64,000 nucleotides of DNA from Omphalotus guepiniiformis (GCA_028554645.1 JAQOOI010000064.1:1178001-1242000); one strand, 5' to 3'. Counted from the stretch's first letter, positions 1-11,928 are shown. Notes: generated by a model not told the origin, from the sequence alone. Program-made: numbers and translations.

Positions 1-2497
1 ATCACCTTGATATAAAGCAGCCAAGATTTGCCCGAATAGGGGCAAGTATTCCGAGCCAGCACAATGAGTCTAAAATGTGTGAGTGACACTATACATTATG
101 CAAGAAAATCGGGCACCTGCAAAACAGAAATGGTTTCCACTGCATCCACACCACCTATCTTGTCAATTAGTGGACCCCACCGTCCAATCACACTCGCAAT
201 CTCCTGACGTTGGGCTCCGCCGCTTTCAACAAGTTTGATCTGTCTTACGACGGACGACACCACCGCCTCTCGTACTTTTATAAGTGGCACGTTGCTTGCC
301 ATGCGAAGCGTTTTTAATTCTACGGCTGCATCATCGACCGAGTGCCCTTCAGCAAATGCGCGTTCAAGAGACAGTTTGACCTCGTTCTGGAATTCCGATG
401 CTAAAGCAGCTGAAGGGCCGTCTAACGTCAAAGATGTCGTTGAAGATGTCGGTAGCGTCCCGAGACGCACGTCGAATTCGCTGTTGTCATCATCCGAGTC
501 GCTCTCTTCATCCGACGATATTGAGCCGTCATCCGAATATTCCAAGTCAGAAGCGTCGTCACCTATCACATACCACAATATAAGGCGAGGATGAAGAGAG
601 GGAGGTGGAAATAAGCAAACCTAGCCTCATGAAGCGTTGGTTCTTGAAACTCTCAACATTGTCCTCATCATCTTCCTCTTCAGGCGCGTTTCGAGGCCAA
701 ACTATGGCGTTTGAATCACTTCCAAGATTGGCTATTATCGAGTCTTGATCTAGGGATTCTCGTCATTCGTCAGTCATTCGAGAGACAACACGGAAGAACG
801 TGCCAGCTTCAATATCCTCTTCATCGGAATCTACATCTTCATCTTCTTCGCTTTCCGAAGAATCTTCCTCTCGTTTTTTTGACAATCGTTCAAACGGTTC
901 TAGAGTGGCGTTTGGTCCTATCACAACACCGTCGCCAACCAACGAGCCTTTTCCAATACGACTGTTCTCCTGGATGTTAACACCGGCGCCCACTATGCTT
1001 CGTTCGATGACACAACCAGGTCCAACGACCACACCGTCAAATATATACGAGTTGTCGATAACGGTGCCATCACCAATTTTACAATCTCGTCCAATGACCG
1101 AGGATATGATCTCTGCATTTTCTGACACTTGTGTACAAGATCCGATGAGGCAATTACTTCCAATTTTGCTTGTTCTGAATACACAGTCCACTGTCAGATA
1201 GTACTCCATTTGAGGTAGAATCGACGTTACCGCGCAAGAGAGACCGTGCCGTCCTTTGCTATATATCTGTTTCCACGTTGATGCTCATACAAGTGACCTG
1301 CAGGGTGATTGTTGTCGGGCACTAATGGAAACGTCCAGCGAGACAAAATGTCTTTGCTACAAGGGCATTAGCTTTTGGGTACCTGATAACAACTGAGATA
1401 GTGGCACCTAATCGATTCGTAGCTTTTTGTGTCTTGAACCCGCGCCGCATATCCTTCTTTAGCGACATAGCAATAGATATTCTTCATAAGTAAATCTGAT
1501 GTAAGAACTCCGTGAACAAAATCCCTCCGGATATCTAGATAGTCAAAATTGTCCTGGAAGAGAGAGGGTACCTAGACGCTAAAACGTAAGCTTCGTATAT
1601 AGAGTCAGTAATCCTGACTGACCTCAACCGAGCAAATGTCGATACAACAATCTATGAGATCGTTGCGGATTTCTACTTCGGCGTGAGCAGAAAGGTTTTC
1701 TCGGGGAATGCTTGCAATTTCTGTTGGTGGATATCCTGTCACAGGCTGATAATGCAGGCATTCTGAAGTTTCAGAGTCAAGAGCAAATATAGCACTGTCT
1801 CCTTTTGGCCTGAAGATTGTGTTTTGGAACCGTATACATTGAAATTTTGACGAGAGTACACACCTCGTCCGATGTTTTGCGCCGCTCTCCTTCACAACTA
1901 TGGTCATTATGGCATCCTTGTTCGTTTTGCGCCGTTCCTTATGCACCTTGACCACCTCGTCTATTCGAATGTTGCTCACAAGGTCACCCATTACGAGGAT
2001 GAAGTCCCCGGTGACTAGACCACGGGTGTATATATCACGCATGGCATCCCCAGGCGAGTATGTCTCTTTCGCCGTCATGATAGGCACGATCTTAATACCT
2101 GAGCCTGGTTTTGACCATCGAGAGTCGCTGTTCAACCAAATCAGAAAAGTGCTTGCTATTATACAGAGGTGACAACGTACGCAATGGTGGCTTTGACCTG
2201 GTTAGCATGGGATCGACAGATCACGAAAATTTCCTGTACCCCTGCGAGAGCAAGACTTTCAAACGTCCAGTCCAAGAGAGGCGCATTGCAGATTGGAAGA
2301 AGACACTATCCAGGGATAGACAATGCTTTAGCGATCGTGCCAGGATAATAGAATCAGTAGAGATGATTTACTCGTGGTTTGCGCGTCGTTAAAGGTCTGA
2401 ATCGTTTATTGAAGCTATCAGCGAGTATCACTGCTTGCAACACTTCATCCTCATCTTCAAGCAGCTTTTCTTTTCCAGCACTCAACTTGGGAGCCAT
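1..2497 (-). CDS. GCD6: Translation initiation factor eIF2B subunit epsilon (partial, 3' end beyond window)
   Basis: Catalytic subunit of the eIF2B guanine-nucleotide exchange factor, which recycles eIF2-GDP to eIF2-GTP in the cytosol. Starts at MAPKLSAG (ATG 2497-2495). An N-terminal nucleotidyltransferase-like domain follows (VILADSFNKRF, then LLDWTFESLALAGVQEIF), then left-handed beta-helix hexapeptide repeats (IGSNCLIGS, VIGRDCKIGDGTVID, VGPGCVIERSIVG). Next come an acidic linker (SSESEEDEDVDSDEE) and the W2/HEAT exchange domain. By eye the introns are GT-AG, except 732-803, which is GC-AG (donor GCACGT). After a 47-nt intron (70-116) the last visible exon (1-69) reads LFGQILAALYQGD, typical of the W2 domain, so the gene runs off the left edge. 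Family assignment is secure; the individual splice sites are inferred from reading frame. Confidence 0.93.
732..803 (-). other. GC-AG intron (eIF2B epsilon)
   Basis: Donor GCACGT, acceptor AATAG, 72 nt; joins DIEA to NLGSDSNAI in frame. Same six-base donor as the SDH1 GC-AG intron. Confidence 0.7.
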
Positions 2498-2944
2498 TTT
2501 TGTGGTTTGATGACAAGCGCGAAAATGGAAATGACTCACACAACTCGGTCAGGTCTTACTCAAGATCACACTCAAAAAACAGATTCGAGTCAAGGTCATT
2601 CTGCATTGAACTAAACGATTACAAAAAAACCTAGCGAAATGGAGCACGATCCGATAAAAGAAAGTAATGGGGTATGCAATCAGATCAAAGTAGAAAAATT
2701 AGATGAACAGGAAGAGGTTCGTCGTGATGAGATGTCGTTAAAAGGATAGAAAAACGCGAGAACCAGATCCAATGTGTAACATACGCGCGAAAGAGAACCA
2801 AAGACATATGTACTCATGCAGACTGACAAGGTCCAAGAGATGTCATGATGGCAGGGGGAGACGAGTGGGGTAGTAAGATCAAGATAAAAGATAATAAGGA
2901 AAGCTCATGAAAGTCGTTCAACAGGGATACTGAAGTTAACCCAC

Positions 2945-4245
2945 TCATGCAGATGCAGCAACAGGGGCAGGAGTCTCAGCCGGTGTTTCGGCGGCAGGCT
3001 CCGCTGCAGGTGCAGGGGTCTCAGCAGCAGCCTCATCAGCAGGGTTCTCAAGAGGAGCAACAGGGGTAGGCTCATCAATCTTGGGTGGGTGCTCATCAAC
3101 CTTGGCAGGCGTGGAGACCTCTGCCTTGGGTTTGGGCTTGAAGAAGTCACCGACGCGAGCCGATAGACGACGGCCAACCTTGGACGCGACTTTGGCGGGC
3201 TTCTCCTCCTTTTTCTCTTCCTTCTGAAAAAGAATATCAGTGAACACGTAAAGCATGCAGATATGCAAGAATAACCAACCTTCTCCTCCTTAGCCTCTTC
3301 AGCAGGTGCAGCAGTCTCAGCGACGGGCTCAGTGGCAGCAGGAGCCGGGGTCTCGCTGAAGCATTGAAGAAAAAAAAACACATCAGAACATGAGCAAACA
3401 GAGTAGCTGCTATTATAACTCACGTCTCTTTGGCTGGCTCCTCAACGGCAGGAGTCTCTTCCGCCTTGGCAGGTTCGGCGACGGCGGCCTCAGCAGCAGG
3501 TGCCTCAGCGGCAGGCTCCTCCTTAGCGGCTTCATCCTTGGCAGGCTCCTCAGTAGCAGCAGGAGTTGACTAAGAGGATGGTTAAGAAACAACGAAAGAA
3601 CAACTAAGCGCAACACATACCTCGGAAGCCTCCTTCTTCTTCTCTTTCTTAGGGCTCTTTGGGGCCTTGACCTTTTTCTCAGTCTTTGACTTCTCGCTCT
3701 TGAAGGGGGCAAGGAGCTTGGCAAGAAGGTTAGGGCTCTTGGGGCGCTCTTCCTTCTTTGCCTCTGGTTCGCTCTGACGACAAAACATTAGTCGCGTGAC
3801 TCGGAAGGGACTTGCAAATGACTCACAGCCTTGGTCTCCTCCTTTGCTTCCTCGGTAGCAGGCGCGTCAGTGGCAGCGGCTTCTGCAGGAGCTTCGGTGG
3901 CCTCAGCGGCAGGGGCGGGGGTGGGTTCCTCAACAGCAGGGGCGGGAGTCTCCTATCAAACATTTGTTAGCAACCGCAATTTTTTTTTTTTACAAAGAAA
4001 AAGAAGGTACCTCAGCTTTGGCCTCTTCAGCAGGGGCAGCCTAACGGAAGAAAAAAAGACCAAGGAAAGTAAGAACTAGTAGAGAAGAAAAAAAAACTGA
4101 TAAGACGTACGGGAACAGCTTCCTCCACCTTGGGAACTTCAGCAGCAGGGGCAGCTTCAGCGACGGGAGCGGGGGCCTCAGGAGTGGCCTCAACAGGCGT
4201 CACCTCCTCAACAGGGGCAGCGGGAGCAGTCTCAGGAGCGGACAT
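2945..4245 (-). CDS. Ala/Pro/Glu-rich low-complexity protein with basic C-terminal segment
   Basis: Not a family I can name. Seven exons join cleanly with GT-AG introns (4111-4245, 4011-4040, 3827-3952, 3621-3773, 3424-3569, 3280-3355, 2945-3223) to give about 314 residues. Most exons encode ETPAPAA/EEPAKEE-type repeats rich in Ala, Pro and Glu. Two basic islands interrupt this: a lysine-rich stretch in exon 4 (LLAKLLAPFKSEKSK, then KAPKSPKKEKKKEAS) and KVGRRLSARVGDFFKPKPK near the start of exon 7. No signal peptide or membrane helix is visible. Composition suggests an intrinsically disordered, charge-segregated cytoplasmic protein. The first six exons look like duplications of one short repeat-coding unit. 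Confidence 0.75.
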
Positions 4246-6019
4246 TATTGAAAATGAGCTGAGGTAAAGCAAGACAAAGATAAGACAAAAGGAAAGGTGA
4301 AAAGGAAAGAAAAAAACTGACAAGAAAGGGTATTAAGTTGATAGAGAGAGGAATATGCGTGCTACGCAACCAACAACCCGCTGAGGGAGTGTGATAGAAA
4401 TAAAAGAGGAGGGGATGGGAAAACCGAATTCATCGCCTTCTCTTTTTATCGTAGCTCTAATTGCTTTCCCACGGGGTCTGATGTTAACCCTATTCCCCGC
4501 TTCAAGTCATCTCCTAATTTATTTTTCACATCTTTTTTTTTTCAACCCTTGTTCCTTCGTCTGTCGTTACAAAGGCCCTTTTTCTCCCTTTTTTCCGCTC
4601 GACTTTGGGGAAGCAAAGCATCTCTTATCACCCATGTCAACCCTGAGAATACATAGAATCATCAGTTTTTGCTGTCTTGAGCCGTAAATCATTCGTTGCC
4701 ATCTCGGACTTATGCGAGTCTAGCCAGCGCGGCAGCCAGCCACACGGTCCTTTGTTATTTTACTTACATATTATATTGCAATCTGTAAATGCTTTTGTTG
4801 GCGTCATTGTTCTAATGGAACCCATAAAAGACCTTTCAACTTTTTAGCTGAATCAATCTCACGACGGTCCATCATTTCCCTGTGCAAATACCTTGAGGAG
4901 CTGCCTCAGCTTCATCTTGGCAGCAGACGCCTCGTCTAGTCTGCTTTAATCTGGTGCTGTGAGTGTCCGATTTGGCCTCTTGGGTCACAGTACCTCCGTT
5001 CAAGTCGAGTCAGTGCGACTCTGAGTCTATCTGTGCTCGCATACTACATGACCCATATGCATCAGGTACACTTAACCTTTGAGTATCTTTGCACAGTGGC
5101 CGATGCACTCAACTGTCTGCTGGCGGACGCCTTGCTTAGTGTTCCCTGAGTGTTCCCCATGTCTTCCGATAGACGCTTTCAGACTGGGTTGATTGGCGAG
5201 CTGTGAATTGCTGTGAAACACCAGCTGTATCCCCATCAGTCAGTGACTTTGGAGGTAACGTCATCTCCCGCCTCCAGAGTCCAATCTCTCGTTATACTTG
5301 CCACTTTTCCGCCGCTCAGCAGGCTATGTATCGCTTTCTCATCGATATCACCCACTCTGCTACATCAGCCATGTTATTAATTGACTTTACGTGCTTCGGA
5401 GTGATTCTCAGCGTATCTATCTCTATCTCTCTCAGCTTTCAACTCGAGTGGGTTGCGGGGCGACTCCCCGCCGTTACCGTAAATAATACTTATCGCAACT
5501 ATGTATGATAGCGTGTGTTATGATCGCAAACGGAGATTCTCATACCGACATCATTCCATGCAGGGCTTGGAATTAGACTCATGACAGTACAAATGTCGTT
5601 TTGCCTTTGGTATGTTATGTAGCCTGCGGCTACGAATTCGGCGAGATGTATATCATCTTGCGAGCAAACACTACTTATTTAAATCAAGTCATTTTCCAGT
5701 CTTTCACGAATCACATTTGCAAGAAAGATTGGTTTTTTTCACTGACAAATTCTCTCGCTTATCCGGAACCGTGAAGCAGTCCGTGATCGAAGCATCGCCG
5801 GGCAATTCACAAGTCTGCTCAGAGACAACCGATTTTGCACATGTGGAGTGATGTATGGCCTCTTAAAATTTGAACTTTGCGAGGTCAGCAATAATGTCAT
5901 CCCTGACAACAACCAAGTGTGAAAGGCATTTCCGCAAGCGCCGATCATTCTCGACGGAGTCACCATACATTTTGATCAGTGTATGTAGTAAACATCGAGA
6001 GCGCTGAGCTCGTAATATG
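4246..6019. other. Gene-poor intergenic region (1.8 kb)
   Basis: Lies between the start of the Ala/Pro/Glu-rich gene (-) and the 3' end of NOP2 (-). It is pyrimidine-rich just upstream of position 4245 (4430-4600), as expected for a fungal promoter. Open frames here (for example 5203-5508 +) are short, lack recognisable domains and show no conserved splice pattern, so I call no gene. I see no repeat or structured RNA. Confidence 0.5.
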
Positions 6020-8414
6020 TCATGCGGCAGCCTCAACAGTCCTTCGCGGAGGTCTTAAACCCTTTGCCTTCATGCGACGGCGTTTGGCCTCTGGTGTAGT
6101 AGTCAGTGACACAAGGAAAAGGTGACAGGCGAAAACTAATGACAAACCTTCTAGATATGGTTTGTCCTCGGCTTCATCGAAAGCAACCACTGCCCGCTCG
6201 ACCCCTTCTACATCGCCATTTTCACCTTCGATTCCAATCAAGCCACCGCCCTCTTCAGCTTCGGCCATTTTACTGGGCTTACCCCTCTTCTCCACCTTGA
6301 ACTTTGCAACATAAAATCCGTCCATGTTGTGTACATGCGGATAAAATCTTCGTGTAAGATTCAAACTCGGACTGAAGACTTTTCCACGATATTTGGTGTA
6401 CCCCTCTCTACCAAATTCAAGTCCGGTGTCCACGAGTTTGACATTAGGACGTTTTCGAAGAGCGTAATCCACGACCGATTCATTTTCGTCCACTGTGACA
6501 GAGCAAGTGGAATATACAACATAGCCACCAGTTTTAGAGTCAGGACTGACACTGTCAATGGCGCAGAGAATCAGCTGTTTTTGAAGGTGGGCAAGAAGCG
6601 TAAAGTCACGCTCAGACTGATAGAAGCGTACGTGAGGAAACTTTCGTCAAAACTGAATTTGGCAACAAGATCATACCTTGTTGACTTTGACGCTCGCGTC
6701 CTTGCTTATGACACCGGTACCACTACAAGGTGCATCAAGCAAAACTCGGTCAAATCCGCCCATTACTTTAGGAAACTCTCGACCATCATACGAGCAGACG
6801 ACTACGTTCTTGCAACCTAGTCGATGCACATTCGCGCTGAGACTCTTTGTACGAGCCTTATTGGCATCGTTGGCGAAGACAACGCCTGTGTTTTGCATCA
6901 GCGCAGCCATATGTGTAGTTTTTCCGCCTGGAGCAGAGGCCATATCGAGAACTCGTTCATTGGGCTGGGGAGAGAGCGCAATGACAGGAAGGAATGACGA
7001 TGCGGCCTGGAGCATGTAATGTCCGGCAAGATATTCTGGAGTGGCACCTGTGATAGACCGCTCGTCAAGTGGGTCCTCGGTACATAGATGATTGCAGCCA
7101 TACCAATAGGGACGCTACTTTCGAATACTTGTAAACCAACGTTCGTCCATTTGCCAATAGGTTCAAGATTCACACCCCGGTTTATGAGCGCTTGTGCGAG
7201 ATCTCTCCTTCTTGTTCGTAATGTGTTGGTGCGAATGGTAACAGGTCGAGAAACTTCATTCGACTCAAAGAACTCTATGGCCTGGGGATGGTCAGCACTT
7301 TCAACGCACGAGGGAATAAAACATGAAATACCTCAGCAACGGGGAAGAGCTGGAATAACTTCTCAGCAAGGAACTCGTTGTATCCATAATAACTTGCTAT
7401 GTCCCCCACAAGCTGAGTGATGTACTCCGCACGCGACCTACCTTGACTGGTTGAGTACCAAGATGGAGTCAGGTATTTGCTACTCACCGCCCTTCCTCAG
7501 ATAACTTTTTAAACCTACCGAGAACTCGTACAGACTCCCTGATCCGCCGCTGAACGACTTGTACATCCGGTCCACCCGCTTTCTTCTCTTCCTCTCGTTC
7601 ATCAGCGGTAGGGAGATGGAAGGGTACTCCGTCTACTTCCTCTTCGTCATCGTCCATATCGAAATCTTCGGCATCATCTTCCTCAAAAGCTGCTTGTCGC
7701 ATCTCCGCGACATCTAGTTCCGCTTCAGCGGCTGCTTTCGCATCTAAAGCTCTAGAACGGGCCTCCATGTTAGCCATAGTGATTGGGTCATCAGAGTCTG
7801 AATCGTCTGAGGAGTCAGACCCAGTCGGTATAATTTTAAGGGGTCGTTCGCTTTGCTTCGATTTTTTTGTTTTGCCTTTGACAAGAGTTGCTTCCTCCTG
7901 CTCCGTATCAGAACCAAAATCAAACTCTTGTACAGGACCGCGAAGAGGTTCATCACTGAGGTACGAATTCATGAGAAATGGTGCCCGGGATATTCGAACA
8001 AGGACTCATCGTCAAGTTCATCTACATCTAGGTCGTCAAGATCTCCTGATAAACCCTCTAGATAGTCATCATCACTGTTCTGGAAGAGCGACCTGTTGTC
8101 ATCGGTTTATTTAGTGAGTCAGATGCAGGCCATGAAACGCACTTGGTATGCGTCGTCAAGTCTTCATCATCCGCAACATCCTCCCAGCCATCAGCAGAGC
8201 TACCATCACTTGAAGCAGTTGTCTTCTTGTCTTTGGGCTTCTTGTTTTTATCCTTGGATTTAACTCTCTGGTCTTTAGCCTTCTTTGCGGGCCGAGTAGT
8301 AGATTTTTCTTCGAGAACATCAGCTTTGCGCTTGCCGAGTTTTTTGAGAGAATTAGTAGGTTTGGGCTCGAGAGGCTCTGGTGCGGCCTGCTTATTTTTT
8401 GCCCGGTGACCCAT
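6020..8414 (-). CDS. NOP2: 25S rRNA (cytosine-C5)-methyltransferase NOP2
   Basis: Nucleolar NOL1/NOP2/Sun-family enzyme that methylates a cytosine of large-subunit rRNA using S-adenosylmethionine and is needed for 60S biogenesis. The N-terminus is lysine-rich and then strongly acidic (MGHRAKNKQAAPEP, DDDEEEVDGVPF), typical of nucleolar proteins. The catalytic core is clear: SAM-binding VLDMASAPGGKTTHMAAL, the first catalytic-Cys motif DAPCSGTGVISKD, and the second motif VVYSTCSVTVDENESVVDY. The family C-terminal block GKVFSPSLNLTRRFYPH and DGFYVAKF is followed by a basic tail (EAKRRRMKAKGLRPPRR). Introns are GT-AG in my reading; one near 7950-8010 uses a weak GTCC donor. The FUN14 gene lies about 100 bp upstream on the same strand. 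Confidence 0.95.
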
Positions 8415-8516
8415 ATTGCGAAAAAAACCAAAAGAAAAAAGCTCGAATGGGCAACTGGAATTCGCCCTTTATTTGGCAGTGTGTATTTATTGTACATATT
8501 ACAAAGTAGGCAACAG

Positions 8517-9308
8517 TCAGCCAATTCTCAAGCCAAGTACCAGTCCTGCAATAAAGGAAGCCCTTGGTTGGAAATCTGCGGTCAGGAAATCAACTAGCCA
8601 GTGCCATGCAGAGTATACAGTCGGTGCCTTCTTCTTCCCCGATGCATCAGTTTCAGAGATCAATGTCTCAAAACGTTGACCCATCCTCTGCCAGTTGACG
8701 CGGATAATCGAGGAGGAATTGAGGTACTGTATAAACACCCAGGGTGTGTCAGTGATGACTGATGTTTCTATTTTTTAGGTTGCATATCATACCTGCAATA
8801 ATACGAAGATCCCGCCGAACAAAAACGCCACAGCTTTAGCGCCCTTTTTGAGGAATACTCCTGCGCAAATTCCCGCCACTGTGCCAAAGGAGAGCTCGTA
8901 ATAAGAGACTATAGAACCTGGTGGAGGTGGAGGAAGTGGATCATCTGCTTGTCCCGATGTTTGCTGGGCAGGAGTCGTTGATGGTGCGGCTGCATGACCA
9001 GGTACATTTGTGAATCCTCACTAAGAGCGCTGTTCGCACTTACGTTCGCATTTGATTGCAGGTCTCATCCACGCCAAAAGCCCTATTCCAAGACCACTCA
9101 ATCCAACTACCTTGAATGGCGAACGAAAAGCGCGAAACTGAACTCGATATATGGAAGAAGCACGCTGGAGGCCAGGATTCGAGAATTGATACCTAGATTG
9201 TCGTATCGCCAACACTGGAAGGGAAGAATTCGTAGACCGAAGTCTCAGGTATTCGAAAGAATTCTTCCCAATATGACGGGAGAATAAGCTGAGCACTGTT
9301 GAATACAT
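8517..9308 (-). CDS. FUN14-domain mitochondrial outer-membrane protein
   Basis: FUN14 family (FUNDC1-like) small integral protein of the mitochondrial outer membrane, linked in other eukaryotes to mitophagy and contact sites. Three exons (9044-9308, 8793-8989, 8517-8726) with GT-AG introns give 223 residues. The N-terminus is basic and free of acidic residues for a long stretch (RHIGKNSFEYLRLR), consistent with mitochondrial targeting. The core reads SIVSYYELSFGTVAGICAG, then KKGAKAVAFLFGGIFVLLQ, and the C-terminal helix ASFIAGLVLGLRIG carries the family's glycine zipper. No FUNDC1-type LC3-interacting motif is obvious at the N-terminus. It is divergent from the Hv1 gene with about 150 bp between the two starts. 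Confidence 0.9.
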
Positions 9309-9459
9309 CGCTGGAGAGATTCAGAGAAATCGAATGATGATGTCATGTCAAAGGTTCAAGTATCACTGGTTTCCCACGGTAGAACCGAGAGCTAATACGC
9401 CACACTCTGGTAAAGGTCACGTGCTACTGCTTGAGCTTGTCCACCGAGCGACTGCTGCA

Positions 9460-10224
9460 ATGTCAGAGCAACAGCCACTTCTTGACCCCGAGTCTGGTCG
9501 TGCATCGGAAAATGATGCTTCCAGCTCATACCACGAGCGACTGGCTCTGTTCCTCGAATCTCCCCTGTTTCACAAGTTTGTGATCGCTTTGGTATCCTTC
9601 TCAGCCTACATCATGGCCCGTCCACATTTACTTATTTCTCTTGCCTTTGGCAGATTACAATTGACGCGAGCTGTGTTCTTGCGGATCTTGCTTATACTTT
9701 ACTTTCTCCAGGCTGCACTCCAGAAGGGCCGGATGCCCCTGCCTGGCTTGAGCTGCTCTCACATATCTCCCTCGGGATAACTTCATTCTTCCTTCTCGAA
9801 ATACCCTTGGCATTGTACGCTTTTGGCTTGCGATATTTTAACCCTTTTGGCAGCATACCCCATGCAACGCTACACGTTTTTGATGCACTTATTATCGTCA
9901 CGACTTTCACATTTGAAGTGGTCCTGAAAGGACGGGAGAGAGAACTTGCTGGTTTACTGATTGTACTACGTCTCTGGCGTCTCGTCAAGCTGGTTGGAGG
10001 TCAGGATCCTCTCCTGCCAATATTGGTGGATTGAAGTTCACGTTTACTTTTTCCTAGGTATAGCTGTAGGGGCTGGTGAACTGGAAGAAGACACTGCGAA
10101 GGATTTGGCAGATCTCAGCAGAGAGCTTGACCTCACGAAAAAAGAACTGTCCAATATACAAGGAGAAAATCAGAGGTTAAGGGCAAGATTAATTGCTCTC
10201 GGACAGAGCGACAATACAGATTAG
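9460..10224 (+). CDS. Voltage-gated proton channel (Hv1)
   Basis: Three exons (9460-9591, 9654-9999, 10058-10224) give 214 residues. It is a four-helix voltage-sensor protein without a pore domain, followed by a C-terminal coiled coil (LADLSRELDLTKKEL to NQRLRARLIAL), exactly the Hv1 plan. S1 has ITIDASCVLADL: D48 aligns with the human selectivity-filter Asp112 and D55 with Glu119. S2 has FFLLEIPLALYAF (E93, like Glu153). S3 has HVFDALIIVTTF (D121, like Asp174). S4 reads LLIVLRLWRLVKLVGG, with Arg150, Arg153 and then Lys156 where the human channel has its third Arg. The expected role is proton extrusion across the plasma membrane. Residue correspondences come from aligning by eye. I chose the ATG at 9460 because upstream in-frame sequence is unlike the family. 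Confidence 0.9.
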
Positions 10225-10362
10225 TACTTCTAATTTAATGCTAGTTGCTACAAGAATGGAGTCAAGTCCATGAATACATAAATAATGATATAAGAGGTCC
10301 CATGTTGGCCAAAATCGTGAGTCGTGAATATCTTGCTTCTCCATCAAGGAGGAAGATGATTT

Positions 10363-11652
10363 TCAGTGCGATAAAAAACCTTTAATCGCATCTGCTCGGA
10401 TCCATTGAGAGAGCCGTGGTAGTGGGATAGGTTTGTCGTGGTCCTCCACTTCATGAGGAAAATCGAAAGCAGGTCGTGAAGGCCGTGCAGGCCTTGAAAT
10501 CGTTTGAGATTCGCGGAATCGTTCGATGAACCGGGAACCGGCTGATTGACCTGGGCGTCCACCTTTGACTTCCACTCTTAGAGGAAGGGGAGGCAAGGGA
10601 CCACTGGAGCGTGGTGTAGATGTACGAGAAAACCCGCTTGAGCTTTCGTCATCGCGCTTTCCGGCAGCTCGGAACGGCGGGTCACGGCCACGACGAATGT
10701 TGTCAGGCGCCCAAGGTGCTTTCTCTCCTGACGGAAGTGGGTACCGGGCCTTCCGTGCAGCTGAAGATTCAATATCTTCGAGGTAGCGGGCCCACGAGTC
10801 ATTTTCAAAACCAGTTTTAGGCCGAGGTGCGCCGATGTCAGACGTCTTGACCTTTGCGCCGAACCACTTTACAACATAGACAGACTTTGACCAAAGGTCA
10901 GCGTCAAAGCGAAGATGTGTTATGGCAGACACAAGCAAGACGAAAAAGTACACGAGCACTGCCAATTCATGAATGAGTAGCAAGCGAGAGGACGTTCGAA
11001 CTTGACTTACTGGACAGACTAGTAAGCCAGGTAGTAGGCAAGAGCAATATGGAGGAGACAGACACTCCCCAGTCATCTGCAATAAATTAGAAACCGACGG
11101 TGTCAATCCTAACAATACACATACCTGTAGTGCGTATAAGAACAGATCCAGTCACTGTGAATGCGATTGTAGTGCCTAAAAAAACACTGTTGAGAATCTC
11201 GTTTATAATCGCGCGTGAGACGACAAACCTATTTGTGACAAGCTCAAAAGTGCAGACCAGGCGCATTCAAATACGACATGACAAGCGCTGAAGTTCTCCC
11301 AAATCATGCCGGCTAGGCCGCTAAAGCAAAGAGTTGGTTAGATGCTATGAGGCAGAAGACGGTGCCGTACATTGCAATGAAGAGAAAACTAGCTATGCTG
11401 TTGAGTATGAGGATGACGGAAGCACCTGGGACTGCATTGATGTTAGACAGTTAGACAGAAGTATTGAAAGCAGCGCACCAGAGAGACCGATGCTCTTTAC
11501 AGCATGAATGTTCCAGGAGGCAAAAACGAGATTAAGGAAGTTTAGGTACACCAGCACGGCTAGATGAGTTAAGTTGAGAAAAGACCCAAGAGTTGAAAAA
11601 GCACCAGCACGGAGAAAAAGATGAAGCGGACGATAAGGAAAGGACTGGACAT
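10363..11652 (-). CDS. MARVEL-like four-transmembrane protein with cytosolic Pro/Arg-rich tail
   Basis: Small tetraspan membrane protein. Splicing gives an N-terminal helix (MSSPFLIVRFIFFSVLVYLN), a second helix around PGASVILILNSIASFLFIA, a third near TTIAFTVTGSVLIR, and a fourth around MLVYFFVLLVSAITHL. A long soluble tail follows, with SSSGFSRTSTPRSSGPLPPL and ending KGFLSH. The conserved-looking CAWSALLSLSQ segment supports a MARVEL-type fold. Most introns are GT-AG. Intron 1 is unusual: canonical splicing would need a 26-nt intron, while removing 53 nt between two copies of an 11-bp direct repeat (11549-11559 and 11602-11612) gives one clean helix. Function unknown; such proteins organise plasma-membrane domains or cell-wall enzymes. 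Confidence 0.65.
11549..11612 (-). other. 11-bp direct repeat bounding intron 1 of the MARVEL-like gene
   Basis: CCGTGCTGGTG (coding strand) occurs at 11602-11612 and 11549-11559, exactly 53 bp apart, a normal intron length here. Removing one repeat plus the spacer fuses SVLV to YLNFLN in one helix. The spacer ends CTTAACTCATCTAG, intron-like, directly before the second copy. Confidence 0.65.
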
Positions 11653-11928
11653 GATCGTGATTCAAGAAAGACTGTAGATAGATCTGTTCCACGCAGTGGA
11701 GTGTGGATAAGTAGACGATTCAAGAGGAGAAAAGAGACTAGCTCGCCTTGAAAACGAAGCATATTGAGAGGCTTTTAATGGGAAGAACGAAGAACAATAA
11801 GAAGAAAGTAAAACAATGAAGTCGGGTAATTGCCTGGAGACGTACAAACAGGGAATACAAAGTGGTGCACGTGACTCTGGGCTGACTGGAAAAATAAGCG
11901 GTTTGGACTGGGACAGTCAGTTTGGTGG

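Noticed and set aside
5203..5508. 101-codon open frame in the 4.2-6 kb gap
   Set aside because: No domain and no splice or start context. Its isoleucine/serine runs come from a TCTATC-type simple sequence.
11562..11587. 26-nt GT-AG intron in the MARVEL-like gene
   Set aside because: Far shorter than any other intron here and it makes an over-long helix; the 53-nt repeat-to-repeat removal fits better.
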